Shown here in pieces: positions 26,326 through 34,246 of a stretch of DNA of 64,000 nt (within the stretch, counting starts at the first letter, position 1; every line of letters starts with the position of its first letter). The DNA comes from Saprospiraceae bacterium (GTDB taxonomy: Bacteria > Bacteroidota > Bacteroidia > Chitinophagales > Saprospiraceae), in NCBI GenBank assembly GCA_020630435.1, contig JAHDBJ010000001.1:186001-250000 (forward strand), in the 5' to 3' direction. A model generated the notes under the pieces. It was not told where the DNA came from, ran no database searches, and was given only the letters and a program-made list of their open reading frames with translations. A program made the position numbers and the translations under genes.

Positions 26326-27790
26326 TAATATGGTATTTTAAAATTAAATCACTTACAATCTTTCCAGAAATTAGAGAAGGTGGTACTCCAGGACCTGGTA
26401 CGGTTAACTGCCCTGTGAAATATAAATTATCTAACTTCTTACTTTTCAGCTTTGGTCGAAGAATATGGGTTTGGAGTAAGGTATTGGCTAGCCCATAGGC
26501 ATTTCCTTTACAAGAATTATAATCGGCTTTAAAATCTTTGACACAATAGGACTCCTTAAACAACACACTAGGACGTACGGGTTGGTTGGTTGTCTTTTCT
26601 AACCTATCCATGATGATATTGAAATACTTTTCTCTGATAATCTCAGTATCCTCACTATCAGGAGCAATAGGAATTAAGAAAATTCCAGCTTCTTTTCCTT
26701 TTGGTGCACAAGTATGATCTGACTTGCTAGGGAAACTAGCATAAAATAGGGGGTCTTCAGCCCATTCTTTTGTATCATATATGGTTGCAGCGTGTTTTTC
26801 AAAATCAGTATCAAAAAATAGGGTATGATGCGATAAATTTTTTAATTCCTTATCAAAACCCACATAAAAAAGCAGAGCCGAGGGTGCAAAGGTCTTTTTC
26901 TCCCAGTAGGATAATGAATATTGTCGATAAGATTCATCTAGTAGGGATTCTGTGTGGTTGTAATCAGCACCACTTAGAAGAATATCGCAGTTGTAATTAG
27001 TACCCTCGGTCTCTACAGCAATAACATCCTTGTTTTTTACATGAATTTTGCTTACAGGGCTATTGGTATGTATCTCGACGCCTAGTTCTTCGGCTAGAGC
27101 TTTCATAGCTTTTACGACTTCATACATTCCACCTATAGGATGCCAAGTGCCGAGTTTGAAGTCGGCATAATTCATAAAATTGTAAAAGGATGGGGTGTTG
27201 CTGGGTTTTGCGCCTAGGAAAAGGACGGGGAATTCGAGAATTTTTCTGAGTTTTTCGTTCTTGATATAGGAGGCAACTTGCTTTTTTATAGTATTGATAA
27301 AAGAACCTAATTTACGTATTGTTTTAGGAGTAACGATTTCAAATAGATGTTCACCTGGTTTATAGACAAGATCTCTAATGGCTATATTGTAATTATCTTC
27401 AGCGATGTCCATGAATTTCTGTAATTGGGCACTACTTCCAGGTTCGATGGATTCGAATGTATCTTTAATTGCCTTAAAATTATCAGCTATACAAATATAG
27501 TCTTGTGGACCAAAATAAACTTGATAAGCGGGGTTAAGTTTTTGGAGTTGATAATAATCAGATGCGCTTTTGCCAAAGTCGTTGAAGAATTGTTCAAAAA
27601 CGTCAGGCATCCAATAGAACGTAGGACCTATATCAAAGGTAAAGCCATCTCTTATTTTTTGCCGTGCTCGACCGCCTACGGTGTCGTTTTTTTCCAATAT
27701 TTGAACACTATACCCAGCATTAGCTAAGTAGCAGGCAGCAGATAGCGACGAAAAGCCCGCACCAATAATGATGACTTTCTTTTTAAGCAT
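26288..27790 (-). CDS. crtI: Phytoene desaturase CrtI
   Basis: A 500-residue FAD-dependent desaturase that converts phytoene to lycopene. The N-terminal dinucleotide-binding motif GAGFSSLSAACYLANAG occupies about 11-27, followed by GGRARQ near 42-47; the C-terminal signature PGPGVPPSLISGKIV (about 463-477) is the bacterial-type desaturase motif. It heads the operon and is preceded by a 200-bp leader with paired inverted repeats. Isomerase and desaturase functions are combined in this type. A ketolase or neurosporene-stopping variant is less likely given the cyclase and hydroxylase downstream. Confidence 0.95.
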   Translation of the reverse strand: MLKKKVIIIGAGFSSLSAACYLANAGYSVQILEKNDTVGGRARQKIRDGFTFDIGPTFYWMPDVFEQFFNDFGKSASDYYQLQKLNPAYQVYFGPQDYICIADNFKAIKDTFESIEPGSSAQLQKFMDIAEDNYNIAIRDLVYKPGEHLFEIVTPKTIRKLGSFINTIKKQVASYIKNEKLRKILEFPVLFLGAKPSNTPSFYNFMNYADFKLGTWHPIGGMYEVVKAMKALAEELGVEIHTNSPVSKIHVKNKDVIAVETEGTNYNCDILLSGADYNHTESLLDESYRQYSLSYWEKKTFAPSALLFYVGFDKELKNLSHHTLFFDTDFEKHAATIYDTKEWAEDPLFYASFPSKSDHTCAPKGKEAGIFLIPIAPDSEDTEIIREKYFNIIMDRLEKTTNQPVRPSVLFKESYCVKDFKADYNSCKGNAYGLANTLLQTHILRPKLKSKKLDNLYFTGQLTVPGPGVPPSLISGKIVSDLILKYHINEAIIRPVKLPV

Positions 27791-27812
27791 TGACGTAGTG
27801 GGTTTGAGTAAG

Positions 27813-27966
27813 TTTACACTTTTGTTTAATAATTTAAGGAATAAACTTATTCAAATCCAGTTATGTTCAATCTTTTGATTAAAAAAAATTGATTTTTTTA
27901 GATTTTTTTTTGAAATTTTTTTATTGTCTAACCCTTGAATATTTAAAAGTGTAAATAATTAGACAA
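27813..27966 (-). promoter_or_regulatory. crt operon leader with two nested inverted repeats
   Basis: The leader upstream of crtI holds TTTACACTTTT at 27813-27823 and its exact complement at 27945-27955, plus TTGTCTAA at 27924-27931 facing TTAGACAA at 27959-27966. In one site they combine: on the minus strand TTGTCTAATTATTTACACTT reads through 27966-27947. Paired, phased sites of this sort suit a dimeric repressor; MerR-type CarH/LitR proteins often control such operons, but no such gene is in view. The long T/A tracts between the sites (27890-27925) may aid looping. Confidence 0.5.
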
Positions 27967-27990
27967 AAAAGCATGCGGAAATATGAATTT

Positions 27991-28701
27991 TTAGAGGTAA
28001 AAATCAGATGTTAGTTTTTTATATTCTTTTGTCCAATTATTAGCTCCATTATTTTGGACAACAAGTATATCTTTTATCTCTTTTTTATCTTCTAACTCAA
28101 ATTGTAAAAGTAATCGTTCAATTTTTTTATCTTTTTGTGGATAGACTTCTGTCATTTTTGTACAGAATAAACGATATGATTTTGCTTGTTCCTTAAATCG
28201 TAATCCTTCAATAAGCGGTAAGATAACGCAAAACTTTCCTCTTTTGCTGAGTAAATTCCTAGCAGCATTTAATAATTCGCCATTAGGTAATTTGATGGTA
28301 TGTCGAGCGATTGCTCTATTATTTTTGTTGGCGATAACTCCTCCTGTAAAAAAAGGTGGATTACAAACAATTAGGTCAAAAGATAGCCTAGAGCCTTTAG
28401 CAAAATCCTGAATGGCTGTATGTTCAATGATTAATCGATTTTTCCAAGGACTGTCTGCTGCATTTTGTTGAGCTTCTTTAGCAGATGCTTCATCTATTTC
28501 TACAGCATAAATATTTGCAGTTGTGTTTTTTTGAGCCATCATTAAGGCAATAACACCTGTTCCTGTTCCTATATCGAGAATATTGTGAGCATTTTTTGTA
28601 TTTGCCCACGCTCCAAGCAATACACTATCTGTACCAATTTTCATGGCACAGTTTTCTTGTGTTACTTTAAATTTTTTAAATTGAAAAGCCTGAGTTGACA
28701 T
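27991..28701 (-). CDS. trmN6: tRNA1(Val) (adenine37-N6)-methyltransferase
   Basis: A 236-residue SAM-dependent methyltransferase. Motif I is DIGTGTG (43-49), an acidic SAM ribose-binding residue lies in AVEID (66-70), and the N6-adenine catalytic motif is NPPFF (114-118), which together with the N-terminal FKQF-like segment FQFKKFKVTQ identifies the YfiC/TrmN6 group modifying A37 of tRNA-Val. Length is normal. It is downstream of the crt leader but on the same strand as crtI and ends before it; its own start at 28701 suggests separate transcription. Confidence 0.88.
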   Translation of the reverse strand: MSTQAFQFKKFKVTQENCAMKIGTDSVLLGAWANTKNAHNILDIGTGTGVIALMMAQKNTTANIYAVEIDEASAKEAQQNAADSPWKNRLIIEHTAIQDFAKGSRLSFDLIVCNPPFFTGGVIANKNNRAIARHTIKLPNGELLNAARNLLSKRGKFCVILPLIEGLRFKEQAKSYRLFCTKMTEVYPQKDKKIERLLLQFELEDKKEIKDILVVQNNGANNWTKEYKKLTSDFYL

Positions 28702-28775
28702 TTTTTAAAACCTATTATTTTGTACACCAATAAAAAGACCACAAAGTTAAGGCTTTAAATTATTATTCTACAATT

Positions 28776-29483
28776 TTAACAGCGTGCGGTTTTACGTTTT
28801 TTTCCAACCTTCCCTTTATCGATAATCTTTTTTAAATACGTAGAGGCTAATGGTACTTTACAAGCTGTTTCTCCCATAGAAACTTGGACTTTTCCTATTT
28901 TGACTGCACTATCCATTGCTTTATTTGTTAGAGTTTTAATATGCATTCCAGTAGCAATTACAAAGCCATTCATAGTATAACGTACTCTATTTTGTGCTTG
29001 GTGAATATCTTTTTCGACTATATCTAATAAGGTTTGATATTTTGAAATATCCAGTTTCTCGTCGGGATTTACACCTGCATAATAGGATAAGGTTGCCCAT
29101 CCTGCAGATGCGATTCTTTCTTCAGAAGATGCTATCCATTTTAGCCCTAAGTTAAAACCAAATGCTGTTTCTGCTGCGACCCACGGAACGGTATATTCGC
29201 TCAACATATACCAATAAGCTTTATCCGCCCATTCTTCCAGTTCTATTGCTGTAATTTTTGTTTCATCAGCCATCAAGCCTGCTAAATACATTGCATCAGA
29301 ATTGCCTGTCGCATATAATTCTAGGGATAGTTCATGATTCTTTTTCGTCTTTTTTAAAATTTTTTTGAGATCAGCAACCTTTACTCCAAAGAATGGTTCT
29401 TTTGCACCATGTTTGATATATATTTTCTTTGTGCCCTCATTACCACAGGTTTTCAATTTTTTTAAGATTTCTTCTTTTGTCAT
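28776..29483 (-). CDS. DNA alkylation repair-like protein (AlkD-type HEAT repeats)
   Basis: A 235-residue helical-repeat protein. The N-terminus (HGAKEPFFGVKVADLKKILK, about 25-44) and the later WADKAYWYMLSEYTVPWVA (about 85-103) match the AlkD/AlkC-related family that flips or excises alkylated bases. The C-terminus is strongly basic (KKIIDKGKVGKKRK), suitable for DNA contact. Many Bacteroidota relatives are annotated this way without biochemical proof, and an Asp equivalent to the AlkD catalytic residue cannot be assigned by eye. It is 6 bp upstream of nothing on its own strand except the esterase gene's end at 29490, so the two may be one transcript. Confidence 0.75.
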   Translation of the reverse strand: MTKEEILKKLKTCGNEGTKKIYIKHGAKEPFFGVKVADLKKILKKTKKNHELSLELYATGNSDAMYLAGLMADETKITAIELEEWADKAYWYMLSEYTVPWVAAETAFGFNLGLKWIASSEERIASAGWATLSYYAGVNPDEKLDISKYQTLLDIVEKDIHQAQNRVRYTMNGFVIATGMHIKTLTNKAMDSAVKIGKVQVSMGETACKVPLASTYLKKIIDKGKVGKKRKTARC

Positions 29484-29489
29484 ATCGTA

Positions 29490-30914
29490 TTATTTTAAAA
29501 AACGTCCTGTATAAATGATTTTTTCGCCTTTAACTTTTAAAAAATAAATACCTTTTTCTAGATCAGCCAAGGCAATACGATATTGTTCTGTATGAACGGG
29601 CTGATCGGTTTTATTTAGCACTAATTGTCCATTGATGTTGTATACTTGGATTTGATACTTTCCTAAAGGAACTTTTATAAATAATTCATTCGTGATTGGA
29701 TTAGGAAAATACGTTAAGTCTATAGAAAGAGGAAGTTTTGTATTTGTTTTAACTTGGGTAATATCATGTGGGAAAAAGAATTTTAATAAGTCATCAATAG
29801 TTGCTCTCCATAATCCCCAACTATGCCCTTCGGGCAATTCTTTTGAATATAAGTCATAGCCTTTTGCTGCAAGGCTGTTGCGCACCGTTCTCATGTTTTG
29901 GGTTAAACTTCCTTCGTAGGTGCCCCATACAGAGGCTACTTTTATATCCTTTTTTTCGCCTAGCACTAAATCATTCGCTTCAAAATTATTTTGCTGAAAA
30001 GCACCAGAATGCAAACCACAATTTCCAAAAATATCGGGATGTTTAAAACTAATCAATGCAGAAATATTTCCGCCGAAAGAATCTCCTAATACGGCTCTTG
30101 CCTTTGCTTCTGGAATGGTATTGTATTGTTCATCTATGTATGGTACAAGTTCTTCTACAAAGAAACGGGTATAATTATTTCTTGCACTACCTGCATATTC
30201 ACTATTTCGCTCGTTGGGTACGACAAAAACACCAATCATAGGAGAAACTAAAGCACTATCCAGTAGGTTATCAATAATATGATCCGCATTCGCCAAACCA
30301 ATATATTCTCCACCATCTTGAACATAAACAGTAGGATATAATAAATTATCGTCATACTGAGGAGGTAAATAAACATGAATGGTATAAGATGCATTCATAA
30401 TAGTACTATTAATGCTAAACGTTTCTAAACGACCATGTCCTACATTATCTAAATCATGGATTTCCCAAGGTTGGATATAATTTGGCATTGCCAGCTCCGA
30501 ATTTGGTCCAAACCCTCCTAAGATTTGATTAGGGTTTAGAGGATCGAGTATCCAGTTTCCATTAACGATAACTTTGTAATCTAAACGAGCATTAGCTTCA
30601 TACTTTTGAGTTGAATACCAGAAATCCGTTCCTTGTAAATTGCTCAAAGCGTGTCCATCTGGACTCCAAAAACTAAAATCACCAGCAATGTGCACAGAAG
30701 AGGCATTTCCTTTATAAATAAAATTGGCAATAGTATCATTTTCTAGATAGGGAATTCCTATGTGATGTATAACATTCATAAAACTATCAACGGTGTTTTG
30801 TCGTTGTGTTTGGTCGGTTATACCATTTGCATAATTGATGAAGGATTGAAAATCTTGAGCGCTAACAATTGTAGAAGCATTTAAAAAAAGAAAAATTAAG
30901 ATGATTCTAGACAT
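29490..30914 (-). CDS. Enterochelin-esterase-like hydrolase exported by T9SS
   Basis: A 474-residue exported protein with four parts. The signal peptide covers 1-19. An N-terminal early-set/CBM48-like domain follows (about 55-135, SVHIAGDFSFWSPDG). The alpha/beta-hydrolase of the esterase-D type has its nucleophile in GDSFGG (about 268-273) and a probable catalytic His in LPEGHSWGLW near 363. The last 75 residues are a type A sorting domain (YFPNPITNELFI...GIYFLKVKGEKI), directing secretion or surface attachment through type IX secretion. Substrates of relatives include siderophore esters and acylated sugars; none can be chosen here. Confidence 0.88.
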   Translation of the reverse strand: MSRIILIFLFLNASTIVSAQDFQSFINYANGITDQTQRQNTVDSFMNVIHHIGIPYLENDTIANFIYKGNASSVHIAGDFSFWSPDGHALSNLQGTDFWYSTQKYEANARLDYKVIVNGNWILDPLNPNQILGGFGPNSELAMPNYIQPWEIHDLDNVGHGRLETFSINSTIMNASYTIHVYLPPQYDDNLLYPTVYVQDGGEYIGLANADHIIDNLLDSALVSPMIGVFVVPNERNSEYAGSARNNYTRFFVEELVPYIDEQYNTIPEAKARAVLGDSFGGNISALISFKHPDIFGNCGLHSGAFQQNNFEANDLVLGEKKDIKVASVWGTYEGSLTQNMRTVRNSLAAKGYDLYSKELPEGHSWGLWRATIDDLLKFFFPHDITQVKTNTKLPLSIDLTYFPNPITNELFIKVPLGKYQIQVYNINGQLVLNKTDQPVHTEQYRIALADLEKGIYFLKVKGEKIIYTGRFLK

Positions 30915-31007
30915 AGTTTTTATTTATAAAGATTGCAATGTTTGATGTGAAAAAACGACTAAAGCATGAGAATAAGGTTGTTTAAGTATAATATAATTTT
31001 AGAAAAA

Positions 31008-31523
31008 TCAATCCTTATTTTCTTTAGAGTCTTTTTTGGGTTGCGATAAAAACGCCATAGCTAAAAAAAGTAGTCCTATCATAAAAAAAAGCCAACTAGA
31101 TTTTTTTGCTTTAATTAGTCCTTTTTTTGTGTCTTCAATACTTAGTAACATGGTGTCATTATATACAAATAAAAATACCTCAATAGTCTCCCAGTTAAAA
31201 TCCCAAAAGGAGGGTATTTTATTTCCTTGTAATTTTTGTAATAAGTCTTTTGTGTAAATACCTATTTGGATAGGTTTATCTTTTCTAATTCGATCGATTT
31301 TTCGCACTTTTGCAAATTCATATACAGGATCACGTATTTTAAATTCAAACTTAGAGTATTCTTTAAGTTGAAAAGTAATATAAGGAGAACCTCGTCCTTT
31401 ATTTTTGTTTTTAGGACTAGACTCCAAATGAGCATTTATAACTGTTAATTGTGTTTTGAAATTTGTATAGTTGGCACTGTGTAAATTAAAAAAAGTTTTG
31501 AATAGAAAAAAGTACAAGTACAC
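31008..31523 (-). CDS. Hypothetical membrane protein (171 aa)
   Basis: I do not recognise a family. The frame starts at GTG 31523; there is no in-frame ATG near, because a stop lies six codons upstream. The first 25 residues are aromatic-rich and the C-terminal helix WLFFMIGLLFLAMAFL (about 144-159) is a clear membrane anchor followed by a charged tail. The region between has a beta-rich pattern (TQLTVINAHLESS, SPYITFQLKEYSKFEFKI) such as might form a small extracytoplasmic domain. An ATG in another frame at 31537 raises the possibility of a frameshift near the start. The gene is followed by the esterase gene. Confidence 0.6.
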   Translation of the reverse strand: MYLYFFLFKTFFNLHSANYTNFKTQLTVINAHLESSPKNKNKGRGSPYITFQLKEYSKFEFKIRDPVYEFAKVRKIDRIRKDKPIQIGIYTKDLLQKLQGNKIPSFWDFNWETIEVFLFVYNDTMLLSIEDTKKGLIKAKKSSWLFFMIGLLFLAMAFLSQPKKDSKENKD

Positions 31524-31590
31524 AAAAAACTCTCCATATCAATCGCATATCATCATTTATAGTTGAAATTTTTAGAAAGGAAGATAAAGC

Positions 31591-32223
31591 TTACTGTCCT
31601 AATGTGTTGATCAATTTTTTCGCTATAAGTTTGACTTGTTTCTCTCGTTTTATTTTATCTTTTTCAACAGCAATAATTTCAATAATTTGAGTAGGGCAAG
31701 GATTAACAACTAACATATTTTCAAATGTAAATCTAGCTTTCACCTCGTTTTCGTATCCTAGATTAACAAGATAACCTTTGGGATAGGTCTTATTGAATGT
31801 TTCTGATTCGGCAGCTTTAATTTCTTTTAAGATATGTTTTTTTGCTCTTAGTTGTTTATCTGAAGGTCTAAGGTGATTCATTGAAATATTGACAATAATT
31901 CCATTAGGGATAGTTTTTCCTTCTTGATTATAACTAATCATATAACTATACTTGTATAGTGCTTTAATATATTTTTTTCTGATTGTGGGAGGGTTTTCTT
32001 GGTTAAGTTCTAGGTTTTTCCACAAGGATTCTCCGAATAGTTCTTTTACCTCCAAAGTTTCTAAGCTTGCAAGATCTAGACAATGTCCCCAGTCATCAGT
32101 ATAATCATATTTGACTCCTTCTCTATCAATATTGTATTTCGATTGCTTATCGGTGTTACAACTGTAAAGGATGAATACAATTGATATAACGAAAAGCTGT
32201 TGGAATGATTTCAATTTAAACAT
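31591..32223 (-). CDS. Hypothetical lipoprotein (210 aa)
   Basis: A signal peptide of about 20 residues ends in LYSC, so the protein is predicted to be lipidated at Cys22. The mature part is hydrophilic, with GHCLDLASLETLEVKELFG (about 47-65) and a C-terminal half containing VNPCPTQIIEIIAVEKDKIKRE. It resembles the many single-copy Bacteroidota lipoproteins of unknown role. The downstream membrane protein starts 68 bp away on the same strand, so a two-gene unit is plausible. No catalytic motif is evident. Confidence 0.72.
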   Translation of the reverse strand: MFKLKSFQQLFVISIVFILYSCNTDKQSKYNIDREGVKYDYTDDWGHCLDLASLETLEVKELFGESLWKNLELNQENPPTIRKKYIKALYKYSYMISYNQEGKTIPNGIIVNISMNHLRPSDKQLRAKKHILKEIKAAESETFNKTYPKGYLVNLGYENEVKARFTFENMLVVNPCPTQIIEIIAVEKDKIKREKQVKLIAKKLINTLGQ

Positions 32224-32504
32224 TTTTATATAATAGTTATGAGATGTTAAAGAAAATTAGATTAATATTCATTTCTATTAATAATGGGATTTAGGATCTT
32301 GACTAAGGTGAAAAAGATGAAAGAAGAAAAAAAAATATTGGTGATTAAGATATGTCTTTTTCCTTCTTTTTTATAAAACTATAGGTTAATAGTGGAGATT
32401 CAAACAGATTTTTTGGATTTTATTATTATTTTTATTGCTTTTAAACCCAAACAAACAACTAGCTTAGAATATGTCTAAGTTATCCCTTTATTGAGAACTA
32501 TATA

Positions 32505-34187
32505 ATGCAACAATCCGATTCACTTAAAATTAAAGCTTTATTAGAGAAGATCGATCAGGCTCATAATCCTATTGATGCGTACAATTATTCTAATGAAATT
32601 GAAAAACTTGCTCTAAAAGAGCAAGATGATTACCAATTGGCTACAACGCAACTGCTCCTTACACAAATTTTAATCAAAAATGGAATTTATAAAGAAGCTC
32701 TAGTTAAAAATACTAAAGCACTAAATTATTTTAGAGATAGTACTTATTATCAACAATTAGCAGATTGTTGGAAGTATATGGCATTGATATATGGTTTTTT
32801 TGAAGATTATGATAAACAATTGGAGTATAATAATAGGTGTTTAGAAGTTATTCGAAAAACAGGTCAACCGTTAATAGAAATTCGTATTTTAAATAATATT
32901 GGTCATACTCATTATGATGTAAAAGCTTATGATAAAGCTGTAGAAGTTTTTAAAGATAATATTTCTAATCCAGCCATTGATACACATCTTAAATGTGTAT
33001 CTCATAAAAATCTCGGTAAAGCTTACTATGAATTAGGAGATTATAAGTTAGCTCAAGAAGAGTTTTATACTGCTATTGAGTTAGGAGAAGCATATAATTT
33101 ACCAATGAATATAGCTGCTAGTCATTATTTTTTAGGAAAAATTTATATTCATCAACAAAAGTTTGAAAAAGCTAAGAAGTATTTAGAAACTGCAGTGAAT
33201 ATGATTGATAGCGTAAATGTATTTGCTAAGGAAAGTATAAGAGTCTATGAAGATTATATAGATTTATTAGTACAGATAGGAGATGTCAAGGAACTTAAAA
33301 TACAATTCAAAAGATATAGAGAAGTTAGCAAAAAAATTAATACTCAGCTTAGAGACCGTTCTATAAAGCGATTACAATTTCAATTTGAAATTAATGAAAT
33401 TGAGAAAGAACGTTCGAAATTAGAGCAAGAAAATCTTACCCTTCATCTTGCTAATAGAAAGATTGAATTTCAAAAAGAAGCTCTAGAATCTAAATCGGCA
33501 GAGCTACTTGTTGCGAACAAAGAGCTGAAAGCTTTTGCTCATATGGTTTCACATGATTTAAAACAGCCCATTCGGAATGTTAGTATATTTTCAAACCTTT
33601 TGAAAGACGAAATGGAAGGGCAACTCTCTGAAAATGCCCAAGAGTATATTGGTTTTATGGAATCTGCGACAAAAGAAATGACAACGTTCATTGATGACAT
33701 TATGAGATTTGCGAAAGTAGATTATAATAAAAATAAAGAGAAAGAAACGGTGGATTGTAATAAAATATTGCTTCAGGTCAAATCTAATCTATCTACACAG
33801 ATAGCCGAATCTAACACAACAATCATTTGTAAACCATTGCCAACAATACGGGCGCACCGTTCGTTGATGATTCAAATTTTTCAAAATTTAATTTCAAATG
33901 CGATTAAATTTCGTCAGGAAGGAATAACACCACAAATCAAAATAAGCTCTCATGAAAATACAACACATTGGGTTTTTGAAATTGAAGATAATGGAATAGG
34001 GATTAAAGAAGAACATCAGCAGAAAATTTTTCAATTATTTACTAGATTGCACAGCAAGCAAGCCTTTGAAGGGACGGGAATAGGGCTTTCAACGGTATCT
34101 AAAGTTATTACTAAATACGGTGGCACAATTAAAGTGAATTCTACATATGGAAAAGGTTCGAAGTTTATTTTTGATATAAAAAAATAA
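32505..34187 (+). CDS. Soluble histidine kinase with N-terminal TPR sensor
   Basis: A 560-residue kinase with no signal peptide or membrane helix, so it is cytoplasmic. Residues about 1-285 form tetratricopeptide repeats (for example NLGKAYYELGDYKLAQEEF at 169-187), followed by a coiled coil (285-340). The HisKA domain has His350 in VSHDLKQP; the ATPase domain has N box QNLISNAIKF (460-469), G1 DNGIGI (495-500) and G2 GTGIGL (523-528). The DLKQP form of the H box is typical of phytochrome-like kinases. No response regulator is nearby. TPRs in such kinases usually sense a protein partner; here that partner is unknown. Confidence 0.92.
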   Translation: MQQSDSLKIKALLEKIDQAHNPIDAYNYSNEIEKLALKEQDDYQLATTQLLLTQILIKNGIYKEALVKNTKALNYFRDSTYYQQLADCWKYMALIYGFFEDYDKQLEYNNRCLEVIRKTGQPLIEIRILNNIGHTHYDVKAYDKAVEVFKDNISNPAIDTHLKCVSHKNLGKAYYELGDYKLAQEEFYTAIELGEAYNLPMNIAASHYFLGKIYIHQQKFEKAKKYLETAVNMIDSVNVFAKESIRVYEDYIDLLVQIGDVKELKIQFKRYREVSKKINTQLRDRSIKRLQFQFEINEIEKERSKLEQENLTLHLANRKIEFQKEALESKSAELLVANKELKAFAHMVSHDLKQPIRNVSIFSNLLKDEMEGQLSENAQEYIGFMESATKEMTTFIDDIMRFAKVDYNKNKEKETVDCNKILLQVKSNLSTQIAESNTTIICKPLPTIRAHRSLMIQIFQNLISNAIKFRQEGITPQIKISSHENTTHWVFEIEDNGIGIKEEHQQKIFQLFTRLHSKQAFEGTGIGLSTVSKVITKYGGTIKVNSTYGKGSKFIFDIKK

Positions 34188-34219
34188 ACGGCTTTAGGTA
34201 AATTTGCCCAAAGCCGTTT
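34186..34219. terminator. Hairpin between convergent genes
   Basis: AAACGGCTTT (34186-34195, including the last bases of the kinase stop codon) pairs with AAAGCCGTTT (34210-34219), and the loop can extend the stem with a few A-T/G-C pairs. Only a weak T-rich stretch follows on either strand. It lies between the kinase gene and the convergent subtilase gene. Confidence 0.6.
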
Positions 34220-34246
34220 ATAATCTATATTATAAATGAACTGCGA

